NCBI RefSeq assembly: GCF_900142075.1
Contig: NZ_FQZO01000003.1
Span: forward strand, 1 to 64,000
Length of the DNA: 64,000 nt
Reading direction: 5' to 3'
DNA from: Clostridium amylolyticum
Lineage (GTDB): Bacteria > Bacillota > Clostridia > Clostridiales > Clostridiaceae
Shown here piece by piece: positions 17,378-26,197 of the stretch. The position numbers were made by a program, and so were the translations under genes. The notes below the pieces were generated by a model. It was not told the DNA's origin and ran no database searches. It saw only the letters and a list, made by a program, of their open reading frames with translations. Within the stretch, counting starts at the first letter, position 1. Each line of letters begins with the position of its first letter.

Positions 17378-18163
17378 ATGAAAATTGCAGCTGTGGGAGA
17401 CAATTGTATGGATGTATACAATAACTTAAATAAGAGTTTCCCTGGTGGAAACCCTGTAAACGTTGCTGTGTACTCTGTAAGATTAGGTGGAGAAGCTTCT
17501 TATACTGGTGTAGTAGGCGATGATAAATACGGGCAGATTATGATAGAAGCTTTAAAAGCAAAGGGAGTAGACACCTCACATATAAGAGTAATGCATGGTA
17601 ATACCGCCCTTACTCAAGTGGAGTTAGTAGATGGGGAGAGAGTTTTTGGAGATTATGATGAAGGAGTTTTAGCTGACTTTAAGCTTACTGATGAGGATAT
17701 TGAGTTTTTATGCTCTCAAGACTTAGTGGTTACTGGTATTTGGGGAAAGATTGAAAATGATCTATATAAAATAAAAGCAAAAGAAACCCCTATAGCTTTT
17801 GATTTTGCTACTAAGTTAGAAGATCTTATTGTTGAAAAAGCCATTCCTCATGTGGATTATGCCTTCTTTGCCTATGATGAAGGTGACACTGAAGTTATTA
17901 GACAGTACATGAAAACCATGAAAGAAAAGGGTCCAAAACTTATTATTGTAACTTTAGGTGAAAAAGGAAGCCTTTGCTACGATGGTAAAGAATTCACCAC
18001 TTATGGCATTGTAAAATGTGATGTTAAGGATACTATGGGAGCTGGTGATTCCTATATAGCAGGTTTTTTAAGAGGAATACTTGAAGGTTGCCCTATAGAA
18101 GAATGTATGCACAGGGGAGCAGCAAACTCAGCCATTACCTTAGGGTATGAAGGGGCATGGTAA
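17378..18163 (+). CDS. frlD: Fructoselysine 6-kinase, PfkB family
   Basis: This 261-residue ribokinase-family enzyme phosphorylates fructoselysine at C6 after uptake. Its length equals that of E. coli FrlD, and several blocks match it: VGDNCMDVYNNLNK at the N-terminus, PGGNPVNVAVYSVRLGG, VFGDYDEGVLADF and the C-terminal YEGAW. The PfkB signature DTMGAGDSYIAGF near 214-226 holds the catalytic Asp. The ATG has AAGGAAGG eight bases upstream. It is first in the frl operon and is followed after 92 bp by a BtpA-family gene. The presence of frlB, frlC and frlA downstream makes the assignment strong. Confidence 0.92.
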   Translation: MKIAAVGDNCMDVYNNLNKSFPGGNPVNVAVYSVRLGGEASYTGVVGDDKYGQIMIEALKAKGVDTSHIRVMHGNTALTQVELVDGERVFGDYDEGVLADFKLTDEDIEFLCSQDLVVTGIWGKIENDLYKIKAKETPIAFDFATKLEDLIVEKAIPHVDYAFFAYDEGDTEVIRQYMKTMKEKGPKLIIVTLGEKGSLCYDGKEFTTYGIVKCDVKDTMGAGDSYIAGFLRGILEGCPIEECMHRGAANSAITLGYEGAW

Positions 18164-18255
18164 TCCCTTTTGTGTAGAAAATATTAAAGGAAAACTTTGC
18201 AAATTACATAAGAGTAATAATCATTATATAGAAAATATTATAGGAGGTTGGACAT

Positions 18256-19068
18256 ATGCTGTGGACAGAAGAGATGTTTAAGACAAAAAAACCAATCATA
18301 GGTATGCTTCATATTCAAGCATTACCTGGAGATCCTGATTACACTAGAGATAGTAGCATGAAGGCTGTAGTAGAGCAGGCTAGAAAGGATTTAGAAGCCC
18401 TTCAGGATGGGGGAGTGGATGGGATATTAATCTCAAATGAGTATAGCTTACCTTATCAGCGTAAGATGGATTTTGTTACTCCAGCGGCTATGGCTCGTGT
18501 TATTGGAGAGTTAATGAGTGAAATAAAGGTTCCTTTTGGAGTAGATTGTATTTCCGATGGATTGGCTACTATTGAGCTGGCAGCAGCGGTGGATGCAGAT
18601 TTTGTCCGTGGTACCTTTTGTGGAGTTTATGTTGGGGATGGGGGCTTTTATAATAATGATTTTTCAAAGATACTTCGCAGAAAAGCTGCATTGGGTTTGG
18701 ACAAGCTTAAGATGCTTTATTTCCTTAATCCAGAATCAGATATAAATCTTGATACTAGACCTCTTCCAGACATTGCAAAATCTATTATCTTTAAGGCTAA
18801 GCCAGATGGCTTTTGCGTATCAGCTAACGCTGCAGGAAGTGAAGTTAAAAGTGAGCTGATGCTTAGTGTAAAAAGAGTATCTGATAAAGTAGCGGTTTTT
18901 TGTAATACTGGCTGTAGGCTAGAAAATGTAGAAGAAAAACTTTCCAGTGCTGATGCTGCCTGTGTAGGAACTACTTTCAAGTTTAATGGAGATTTCTATC
19001 AGGGAGTGGATGTTCAAAGAGTAAAAGCCTTTATGGAAAAGGTAAGAGAATATCGCACCACAATATAA
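18256..19068 (+). CDS. BtpA/SgcQ-family TIM-barrel protein
   Basis: This 270-residue protein has the conserved start KPIIGMLHIQALPGDP and the blocks GVDGILISNEYS and FVRGTFCGVYVGDGG seen in the BtpA/SgcQ family. These are phosphate-binding TIM-barrel proteins of mostly unknown reaction. SgcQ lies in a sugar PTS operon of E. coli, while BtpA was named for its influence on photosystem I. A GGAGG site precedes ATG 18256. Flanked by two sugar kinases in a fructoselysine operon, it most likely acts on a phosphorylated sugar derivative, for example as an aldolase or isomerase. That is inference from position; it is not part of the E. coli frl operon. Confidence 0.85.
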   Translation: MLWTEEMFKTKKPIIGMLHIQALPGDPDYTRDSSMKAVVEQARKDLEALQDGGVDGILISNEYSLPYQRKMDFVTPAAMARVIGELMSEIKVPFGVDCISDGLATIELAAAVDADFVRGTFCGVYVGDGGFYNNDFSKILRRKAALGLDKLKMLYFLNPESDINLDTRPLPDIAKSIIFKAKPDGFCVSANAAGSEVKSELMLSVKRVSDKVAVFCNTGCRLENVEEKLSSADAACVGTTFKFNGDFYQGVDVQRVKAFMEKVREYRTTI

Positions 19069-19084
19069 AGTAAGGAAAGGACTT

Positions 19085-20611
19085 ATGATTACTATGGAAA
19101 AGAAATATTTTATGGGAATTGACATTGGTACTTTTGAAAGTAAGGGCGCCATTATTGATAATGAATGCAACATCATTGCTACCCATGCTGCTTCTCATGG
19201 TATGGAAAATCCAAAACCTAATTATTTTGAACACGATGCAGAAAAGGTTTGGTGGCATGATTTTTGTGAAATTTCTAAAGCCTTATTAAAGGAATCTGGA
19301 TTAGAAGCTCAGGAGATTATGGCAGTGGGGTCCAGTGCTTTAGGAGCGGATTGCGTACCAGTAGATGAAAATTGCAATCCTTTAAGAAAAGCTATTTTAT
19401 ATGGCATCGATGCTCGTGCAACCTCTGAAATGGAGTGGTTAACTGAGTATTATGGAGAAGAACAGATTAAGAAATGGTATGGTCGTCCATTGTGTTCCTC
19501 AGATGTTATGCCAAAGATATTATGGATTAAAAATAATGAGCCTGAAGTTTATGCTAAGACTTATAAATTTTTAACTGGTTCTTCCTTTATTACTGCAAAA
19601 CTTACAGGTAACTATACCGTAGATAGATTCTTAGGGCTTGCCTCTTTTAATCCCCTTTATCACAGCGATGGAACTGTGAATGAGGAAACTTGTAAGGTTA
19701 TCTGCCGCCCAGATCAGCTGGCAAAGGTGATGAATACCATAGATATTGCAGGTTACGTAACATCAAAGGCTTCCAAGGAAACAGGGTTAAAAGAAGGTAC
19801 GCCTGTTATTGTAGGTACAGATGATTCAGGGGCTGAAGCTATTAGTACAGGGGTTCTACAGCCTGGGGATATGATGATACAATTTGGTTCTTCATTGTAT
19901 ATGATCCTTTGCACAAATAAATTAGTAGATGACAATAGAATCTGGAGAGAGGAATTTATTATTCCTAATACCTTTGATATCTCCGCAGGTACTAATGCTG
20001 CAGGTACTTTGACCCGCTGGTATAGGGATAATATATTTACTTATTGCTTAGAAGAGGAAAAGAATACAGGAAAGAACGCTTATGAATTAATGATGGAGGG
20101 GATAGAGGATATACCTGTGGGATCTATGGGGCTAATTACCTTACCATACTTTGCAGGAGAGAGAACCCCTATCAATGATCCTTTGGCAAAAGGGATGCTT
20201 TTTGGTCTAACTCTTTCCCATACCAAGCAGCATATGTATCGCTCTGCTTTAGAATCAGTGGGATATTCTATAGCTCAGCATTTTAATATTTTTCATGAAC
20301 ATGAAGTGAAAATTAATAAGATTATGGCCGTGGGAGGGGGAACTAAAAACCCAGCATGGATGCAGATGATAGCAGATATAACTAATAAAACTATCTGTAC
20401 GGCGAAAGTTACTTTAGGTGCATGCTTTGGTGATGCAATGATGGCAGCTATGGGAATAAAATATTTTGATGATTTTTCTGAGCTAAGCAAGATCGTTAAA
20501 GCAGGAGAAACCTATACCCCTAATATAGAAAACCATAAAGCTTATGAGAAATATATTAAAATCTTTGATGAGCTTTATGTAGCGACTAAAGACATTATGC
20601 ACAAATTATAA
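19085..20611 (+). CDS. FGGY-family carbohydrate kinase
   Basis: This 508-residue enzyme has the actin-like ATPase fold of FGGY kinases. The N-terminal phosphate-1 motif is FMGIDIGTFESKGAIID, the middle domain has VIVGTDDSGAEAISTG, and the C-terminal adenosine region has MAVGGGTKNPAWMQMIADI. Its closest known types are xylulokinase-like and erythrulose/ribulokinase-like, but the sugar cannot be chosen from sequence. It lies 16 bp after the BtpA-family gene with AAGGAAAGG upstream. It is an addition to the E. coli-type frl set, suggesting that the operon handles a second sugar or a product of the BtpA-like enzyme. Confidence 0.88.
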   Translation: MITMEKKYFMGIDIGTFESKGAIIDNECNIIATHAASHGMENPKPNYFEHDAEKVWWHDFCEISKALLKESGLEAQEIMAVGSSALGADCVPVDENCNPLRKAILYGIDARATSEMEWLTEYYGEEQIKKWYGRPLCSSDVMPKILWIKNNEPEVYAKTYKFLTGSSFITAKLTGNYTVDRFLGLASFNPLYHSDGTVNEETCKVICRPDQLAKVMNTIDIAGYVTSKASKETGLKEGTPVIVGTDDSGAEAISTGVLQPGDMMIQFGSSLYMILCTNKLVDDNRIWREEFIIPNTFDISAGTNAAGTLTRWYRDNIFTYCLEEEKNTGKNAYELMMEGIEDIPVGSMGLITLPYFAGERTPINDPLAKGMLFGLTLSHTKQHMYRSALESVGYSIAQHFNIFHEHEVKINKIMAVGGGTKNPAWMQMIADITNKTICTAKVTLGACFGDAMMAAMGIKYFDDFSELSKIVKAGETYTPNIENHKAYEKYIKIFDELYVATKDIMHKL

Positions 20612-20625
20612 GGAGAAAAAGGATA

Positions 20626-21426
20626 ATGGCTAGGTTTATAGGTAATATTTATTCCGCTGCTCTTAGAATGACAACTCAGCTTACAGTAATATTGCCAGAG
20701 GCTTCTGAAGATGTTACCCCAGAGTTTTTTGGTGAGCCTAAGGTGCTTTATTTACTCCATGGACTGAGCGGAAATTCTTTAGAATGGGCTAGATTTTCTA
20801 AAATTGAATACTACGCTAAAAAGTATAACTTTATAATCATTATGCCGGAAGTTCAAAGAAGTTTTTATATGGATGGTTATTATGGAGCTAAATATTTTAC
20901 CTTTGTTGCAGATGAATTGCCTGAAATTTGTAAAAGGTGGTTTAATATCACCACTTTAAGGGAAAAAACTTTCATTGCTGGTGAGTCTATGGGGGGATAT
21001 GGAGCGGTTAAAATAGGTTTAAAACGTCCAGAAAAGTTTGCCGGTGTTGGTACTTTGTCTGGGGTATTGGATTTTAAAAGATTTATAGAGGACTCTCTAA
21101 AAGGAAATATTCAGGGGCTTTTCCCTTTTGAAGTGGAAGCTTTACTAGGTCCTAATGGATTATTACCGGAAAGCGAGGATACCATAGAGCTTGTACGAAA
21201 GACTGTTAAGCTGGAAGACAGGCCAAGATTAATACAAATTTGCGGAACAGAAGATTTTTTATATGAAGATAATTTAAAGTTCCGTGAAGCTGCCTATAGT
21301 TCAGGGTATGGACACACTTATATGGAGTGGAAGGGTGAACATGCATGGCCTTTTTGGGATGTTGCTATTCAAAGGGTATTTCAGTACTTTTGCGGGTTGG
21401 ATGTGAAAAAAAGCCCTATTTATTAG
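20626..21426 (+). CDS. Alpha/beta-hydrolase esterase (EstA / esterase D-like)
   Basis: This 266-residue serine esterase has an oxyanion region LLHGLSGNSLEW, the nucleophile elbow AGESMGGYGA (Ser near residue 124) and a C-terminal His in WKGEHAWPFWD. The family (PF00756) includes tributyrin esterases of lactic acid bacteria and S-formylglutathione hydrolases. No signal peptide is present, so it is cytoplasmic. It follows the FGGY kinase by 14 bp (AAGGAGAAAAAGG site). Within the frl locus it may deacylate modified sugar substrates. Confidence 0.85.
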   Translation: MARFIGNIYSAALRMTTQLTVILPEASEDVTPEFFGEPKVLYLLHGLSGNSLEWARFSKIEYYAKKYNFIIIMPEVQRSFYMDGYYGAKYFTFVADELPEICKRWFNITTLREKTFIAGESMGGYGAVKIGLKRPEKFAGVGTLSGVLDFKRFIEDSLKGNIQGLFPFEVEALLGPNGLLPESEDTIELVRKTVKLEDRPRLIQICGTEDFLYEDNLKFREAAYSSGYGHTYMEWKGEHAWPFWDVAIQRVFQYFCGLDVKKSPIY

Positions 21427-21470
21427 GAAATTGCCATACTCTACTCCCTAGAGAGGAATTACTTATTAAA

Positions 21471-21569
21471 ATGAAAAAGTTGTTGGCTCTGGATTTGGAT
21501 GGTACTGCCTTAAATGATATAGGAAAGTTAATTTGCACGCATAAAGAAAATATAAGGACCTTTATATAA
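21471..21569 (+). pseudogene. N-terminal fragment of a Cof-type HAD hydrolase
   Basis: A 32-codon frame starts at ATG 21471 with a GAGAGG site and encodes KKLLALDLDGTALNDIGKL. This is the DxDGT nucleophile motif of HAD phosphatases, followed by a typical cap lead-in, and then it stops. The other 200 or more residues are absent. It sits in the 172-bp gap between the esterase and frlB genes. It is presumably the remainder of a phosphatase gene lost from the operon. Confidence 0.75.
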
Positions 21570-21598
21570 AAATACTTGCAAAGAAAGGAAGACAATAA

Positions 21599-22594
21599 AT
21601 GCTTAAATTTGATGAACAAAAACAATTAGACAGCGTTAATGGAGCGTTAAAGCTTAGAGGAGAGATTAATGAAGTAGTAGATGAAATTTGTAAAAAAGGC
21701 TATAAAAATATTTGCTGGCTTGGAATAGGTGGTACTTATGCCTCCTGTATGCAGGCTGTTGTTCACATGAATGAAAAAACAGAAATAGATATTTTTGTAG
21801 AAAATGCATCAGAATATCTAACCACTGGTAATAGGAGGGTTGGAGAAGGTACTGTAGTAGTTATATCTTCCGTTACAGGAAGTACTGAAGAAATGGTAGA
21901 AGGCGTAAAGAAAGTAAAACAGGCTGGTGCACAAGTAATTGGCTTCGTAGATTTAGAATCATCAACTCTTGCAAAGTCAGTGGATTATAACATTTCCTAT
22001 CCTTTAAATGAACAGCTAAAGTTTTTCATGGTAGCGGATCGCTTCATGTACAATAAAGGCGAATTTCCAGAATATGATGATTTTTATAAGGAGATGGACA
22101 AATACCTTGCCGAGGCATTAGTTGAGGTAGAAAAAGCAGCTGACGACTTTGGAAGAGAATTTGCTGAAAAGCATAAGGATGATGCTATTCATTATTTTGT
22201 AGGTGCTGGTAATCAGTGGGGCGCCACTTATTCCTATGCTATGTGTTATTGGGAGGAGCAGCATTGGATTCGTACAAAGTCTATTCATTCAGCAGAATTT
22301 TTCCACGGTATGCTGGAGATAGTAGATAGGGATACTGCTGTTACAGTATTTGTGGGAGAAGATTTACAGCGTTCATTAAGCGAAAGGGTTGCAAAATTTC
22401 TGCCAAGGATTTGTGGAAACTATACCATTATTGATACAAAGGATTATGAATTAAAAGGAATAAGACCAGAATTTAGAGGAAACATATCTCATCTTGTGAT
22501 GCACGCTGTTACACAGAGGATAGATGCTCATTTAGAAGCTATTAATCATCATCCTATGGAGATACGTCGTTATTATCGCCGCTTAAAATATTAA
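21599..22594 (+). CDS. frlB: Fructoselysine 6-phosphate deglycase-like SIS protein
   Basis: This 331-residue protein has two SIS domains. FrlB splits fructoselysine 6-phosphate into lysine and glucose 6-phosphate. The first SIS domain holds ICWLGIGGTYASCMQA and the serine-rich phosphate loop VISSVTGSTEEM. The second has SIHSAEFFHGMLEIVDRDT, comparable with the GEFRHGPLEIVE block of FrlB, and the end RRYYRRLKY matches FrlB's RRYY ending. A site AGGAAG precedes ATG 21599. Immediate neighbours frlC and frlA support the role. Glucoselysine deglycase (GfrF) is a close alternative. Confidence 0.87.
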   Translation: MLKFDEQKQLDSVNGALKLRGEINEVVDEICKKGYKNICWLGIGGTYASCMQAVVHMNEKTEIDIFVENASEYLTTGNRRVGEGTVVVISSVTGSTEEMVEGVKKVKQAGAQVIGFVDLESSTLAKSVDYNISYPLNEQLKFFMVADRFMYNKGEFPEYDDFYKEMDKYLAEALVEVEKAADDFGREFAEKHKDDAIHYFVGAGNQWGATYSYAMCYWEEQHWIRTKSIHSAEFFHGMLEIVDRDTAVTVFVGEDLQRSLSERVAKFLPRICGNYTIIDTKDYELKGIRPEFRGNISHLVMHAVTQRIDAHLEAINHHPMEIRRYYRRLKY

Positions 22595-22704
22595 TTTTCC
22601 ATGGCACAGCCATAGGCTGATTCATAATACTTATATCTATACAACATGAACAAACTTTAATACCACTATTAAAAAGAAAGTTTTATATTGGAGGGTTAAA
22701 CCTT

Positions 22705-23523
22705 ATGAAAATAGGTATGTTTACTTCTGGGTATCAGAGAAATCCTCTGGAAGATATATTTAAAGATGCAAAAAGATTTGGCTATGATTATATTGAACTT
22801 TGGGGAGGGAGGCCTCATGCCTTTGCCCCAGATTTAAAAGCGGGAGAAATTAATGAGATTAAAAGGATGGTTGATAAGTATCAGATTCCTGTTATAGGTT
22901 ACACACCAGAACACAATGCTTATCCATATAATTTTATGATAGGAAGCGAATTGCAACGTCAGGATGCAGTAAATTATCTGAAGTTATCCATGGATATGGG
23001 AAAAGAGATGGGAGCAGATTTTACTCTGATGTCTCCTGCTAACGCAGGGTATTTAGCCACATCAGAGGAGATTTGGAAAAGGCTTATTAAAACCATGAGG
23101 GAATTAACAGAGTATGCAGAAAAAATTCAACATAAGATTGTTTTGGAAGCACTAACTCCTTTTGAAAGCAATGTCTGCAAGAGTGCTAATGATTTAGCAG
23201 ATATATTTAAGGAGGTTAATTCTCCGTGGCTTCTAGGAATGTGCGATGTGGTGCCTCCGTTTTTACAGCATGAAAGCATAATGGCATATTTTGATAAGCT
23301 GGGAGAAAAGATGTATCACATGCATATTATTGATAGCGATGGCAACAGTGACACTCATGTACTTCCTGGAGAAGGAGTGCTGCCATTACAAGAAATGCTT
23401 CAAGAGCTAAAAGAAATAGGTTATGAAGGAACTGCCACTTTAGAACTTGTAACCGCATATATTAATGAACCTCGTTTTTATGCAAGGCGCGCAATAAATA
23501 ATATACGCAATTTAATGAAATAA
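22705..23523 (+). CDS. frlC: Fructoselysine 3-epimerase, sugar-phosphate isomerase/epimerase fold
   Basis: This 272-residue TIM-barrel protein interconverts fructoselysine and psicoselysine in known systems. Strong FrlC blocks are visible: GMFTSGYQR, IELWGGRPHAFAPDLKAG, VIGYTPEHNAYPYN, AYFDKLGEKMYHMHIIDSDG, DTHVLPGEG and ELVTAYINEPRFYARRA. Metal ligands Glu (LEALTP), Asp and His (MHIIDSDG) are present. The gene has its own GGAGGG site and a 110-bp leader after frlB. Confidence 0.92.
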   Translation: MKIGMFTSGYQRNPLEDIFKDAKRFGYDYIELWGGRPHAFAPDLKAGEINEIKRMVDKYQIPVIGYTPEHNAYPYNFMIGSELQRQDAVNYLKLSMDMGKEMGADFTLMSPANAGYLATSEEIWKRLIKTMRELTEYAEKIQHKIVLEALTPFESNVCKSANDLADIFKEVNSPWLLGMCDVVPPFLQHESIMAYFDKLGEKMYHMHIIDSDGNSDTHVLPGEGVLPLQEMLQELKEIGYEGTATLELVTAYINEPRFYARRAINNIRNLMK

Positions 23524-23579
23524 TTTGTGTTAAAAGTATTTTATGAGTTTTTTATAATTAAAGTGATTTTTATTAATTG

Positions 23580-23595
23580 TGACAACGTTTACCAA
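23580..23595. promoter_or_regulatory. Possible cre (CcpA) site upstream of frlA
   Basis: TGACAACGTTTACCAA matches the catabolite-response consensus at most key positions, with one mismatch near the end. It lies about 125 bp before frlA and just before a TATAAT box (23603-23608). Carbon-catabolite control of the permease is therefore plausible. Confidence 0.4.
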
Positions 23596-23720
23596 TGCTG
23601 TATATAATTTTATTGCTCTAATGTGAGGAAGATATTAAATACTGTTAACTAATAGTTAGAGGAATGAATATATAGATGAGCACATAACTAAACTGTTTTA
23701 TTATGTAAGGGGGATTTTAT

Positions 23721-25064
23721 ATGTCAAATTCGTCAAACACAGAGCTTAAACGTAAACTAGGCTTAGGAGCCGCTATTGCCATTAGTGTAGGTACCACAGT
23801 GGGTTCAGGAATTTTCTCCTCAATGGGTGAGGTTGCAGGTGCTGCAGGCTCAGCTATATTTGTAGTCCTATCATTTTTAATTGGCGGTTTAATTAATTTA
23901 CCGGCTAACCTTTGCTATGCAGAATTAGCTACGGCTTATCCAGAAGATGGAGGACAATATGTTTATTTTAGGGAAGCAGGGTCACGTCCTCTAGCATTTC
24001 TTTGTGGTTGGATTAGCTTTTGGGCAACAGATCCACCATCTATCTCTATTATGGCTCTTGCCATCGCTAATTATTTAGCCTTCTTTACAGGTTTTGCTAC
24101 TTTGACAGTGAAGTTAGTTGCAGTAGCATTGGTACTTATATTTATGGTAATACACTTAAGAAGTGTAGAAGGCGGTGGAAAGTTTCAGACTTTCATTACA
24201 ATATTTAAGATTATTCCATTTGCTCTATTAATAGGAGTGGGAGCTTTTTATATTAAAATGGATATGGTAACTACTCCTGCAGTTGTTGGCGCTCCAATGG
24301 GAATAGCTGCTTTATTAGCAGGTATTTCTGCTACTACCTGGTCTTTTGATGGTATGGGAGCTGTCTGCTACATGTGTGGCGAAATAAAAGAACCTAAAAA
24401 AACAATGCCTAAAGCATTGATTATCACAGTTTTAGTGGTTTCTATATTATATGTAGCCCTTAGTTTTGTAATAACTGGTCTTCTACCAATGGACAGGCTA
24501 ACAGAATCAAGTGCTCCTATAGCAGAGGCTGCTTCCATGATTCCTATAATAGGAGATAAGGCGGGTACTTTAACTGCTATTATGGCAATTATAGTAATCA
24601 TTGGATCTTTATCCAGCTGTATTATGTTCCAACCACGTATTGAGTATGCTATGGCAAAAGATGGCTTATTTTTCAAATCTTTTGGAAAGGTTCATCCTAA
24701 ATGGGAGACACCTTATGTTTCTATCATAGTTCAATGTGCAGTAGCTATTATATTAATTTTTGCATCCTCACTTTCAGATCTGCTTGGGTACTTTACCCTT
24801 GTAGCATTAATTAAGAACTTCATGACTTTTGGTACAATATTTGTTTTACGTAAAAAACAGGGTTATAATCCATTATGGAAAATGCCATATGGATATTTAA
24901 TGGCAGGTATTGCAATGTTTATGACAGGTACTTTAATTGTATCTACATTCTTATGGGCGCCTATTCCAGGAATTATTGCTGCTGTCTTAGCCGTGGTAAC
25001 AGGCCTTCCAGTCTATTATTACTGGGAAAAGAAGAATAATGCTTCTAAAAATGTTAGTGCATAA
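23721..25064 (+). CDS. frlA: Fructoselysine/psicoselysine APC-family permease
   Basis: This 447-residue, 12-helix amino acid-polyamine-organocation transporter is close to E. coli FrlA along its length. Shared blocks are AISVGTTVGSGIFSSMGEVA, CYAELATAYPEDGGQYVY, HLRSVEGG, ISATTWSFDGM and RIEYAMAKDGLFFK, plus the C-terminal WAPIPGI. The GSGIF segment in helix 1 is the substrate-binding bend of the family. It has its own AGGGGG site and a separate leader with a possible cre site. A strong terminator follows, so it can be expressed apart from the upstream frl genes. Confidence 0.9.
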   Translation: MSNSSNTELKRKLGLGAAIAISVGTTVGSGIFSSMGEVAGAAGSAIFVVLSFLIGGLINLPANLCYAELATAYPEDGGQYVYFREAGSRPLAFLCGWISFWATDPPSISIMALAIANYLAFFTGFATLTVKLVAVALVLIFMVIHLRSVEGGGKFQTFITIFKIIPFALLIGVGAFYIKMDMVTTPAVVGAPMGIAALLAGISATTWSFDGMGAVCYMCGEIKEPKKTMPKALIITVLVVSILYVALSFVITGLLPMDRLTESSAPIAEAASMIPIIGDKAGTLTAIMAIIVIIGSLSSCIMFQPRIEYAMAKDGLFFKSFGKVHPKWETPYVSIIVQCAVAIILIFASSLSDLLGYFTLVALIKNFMTFGTIFVLRKKQGYNPLWKMPYGYLMAGIAMFMTGTLIVSTFLWAPIPGIIAAVLAVVTGLPVYYYWEKKNNASKNVSA

Positions 25065-25085
25065 CTAGCTGAAAAAAGTTAAGTA

Positions 25086-25124
25086 AAGTCCCAAGGAGGA
25101 AACCTTTCCTCTTGGGACTTTTTT
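25086..25124 (+). terminator. Rho-independent terminator after frlA
   Basis: AAGTCCCAAGGAGGAAA pairs with TTTCCTCTTGGGACTT (one bulge) and is followed by TTTT. It lies 21 bp after the frlA stop. Confidence 0.9.
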
Positions 25125-25305
25125 AACATTGTAGATAAAATGCTGCTAATGATATGTGGAGTGCAATGGTGTTAAGTTTGGTTTTTATTTTATCTAATAA
25201 TATTAATGCTATGGTTGTAACACCAGGGTTTATAATTAGCATGGGACATGAAATGTGGTATACTAGTAGGTGATAAAACTATACCAAATAAGATAGGTGA
25301 TTTAA

Positions 25306-26028
25306 ATGATAGATGAATTCCGTAATAGGCCACGAGAAGAGGCTAGTGAAAAAATTGAATTTTATATTATACAAAATCAATTAAAACCCCATGATAAATT
25401 ACCCAGTGAAAGGGATATGTGTACTATGTGGGGATTTAATCGTACCACTTTAAGAGGTGCTATTCAGAATTTAATAATATTAGGTAAACTATATAATAAA
25501 AAAGGATCAGGAACCTATGTTGCACCTAATAAACTTGAACGAGATCTTCAGGATTTAAAGCCATTTTCTGCAACAGTTTCGGAAGCTGAGAAAAACTTAG
25601 AAACAAAAGTAGTTTCTAAAAGGATATTAGAAAGTACGAAACAGATATCTCAAAAATTAAAAATTTTGCTTGGACATAAAGTTTTAGAGTTAATTCGTGT
25701 GAGGATTGTAGACGATGAACCCATTATGATTGAAATTTCTTATTTAGATTATGAGAAATTTCAAAGGCTTGATGAACATGATTTTAGTAAGGAATCATTA
25801 TATAAAGTAATAGAAAAAAATTATGATATAAAGATTGAAAAAGGCAATGAAAAAATCGGGATCACTTATGCAACGGAAGATGAGGCGGAGCTGCTTCAAA
25901 TAAAAGAAGGGGAACCTTTATATTTTCTTACAGGAGTGGTAACAGATGATCAGGGATTTCCAGTAGAATACTTTAAATCTGTATCTAGAGCTGATAAGAT
26001 TCGATTTTCTAGTAGACTAACCAGGTAA
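25306..26028 (+). CDS. GntR-family regulator with UTRA domain (first of two)
   Basis: This 240-residue regulator has an N-terminal winged HTH (about 10-75) with the helix pair PSERDMCTMWGFNRTTLRGA and wing KKGSGTYVA, both typical of the HutC/FrlR subfamily. A UTRA effector domain (about 90-235) ends EYFKSVSRADKIRFSSR. E. coli FrlR has the same design and length. Location directly after the frl operon suggests control of it, possibly from motifs repeated between 16921 and 17343. The ATG at 25306 has only a weak AGGTGA site. Confidence 0.85.
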   Translation: MIDEFRNRPREEASEKIEFYIIQNQLKPHDKLPSERDMCTMWGFNRTTLRGAIQNLIILGKLYNKKGSGTYVAPNKLERDLQDLKPFSATVSEAEKNLETKVVSKRILESTKQISQKLKILLGHKVLELIRVRIVDDEPIMIEISYLDYEKFQRLDEHDFSKESLYKVIEKNYDIKIEKGNEKIGITYATEDEAELLQIKEGEPLYFLTGVVTDDQGFPVEYFKSVSRADKIRFSSRLTR

Positions 26029-26197
26029 ATCGTTATTTAATAAAGCAAATTATTTGAATTGTTTTTTACGTTACACAGAAAATACATTAGTAAAGCCATT
26101 AAGATTTAATAAGAGATGTTCTGATTTTTATCACCATGATACATAGGATGGAAGATATTTATAACAACTAGATTTTCTGAAAGGAGTATAAGTTATT

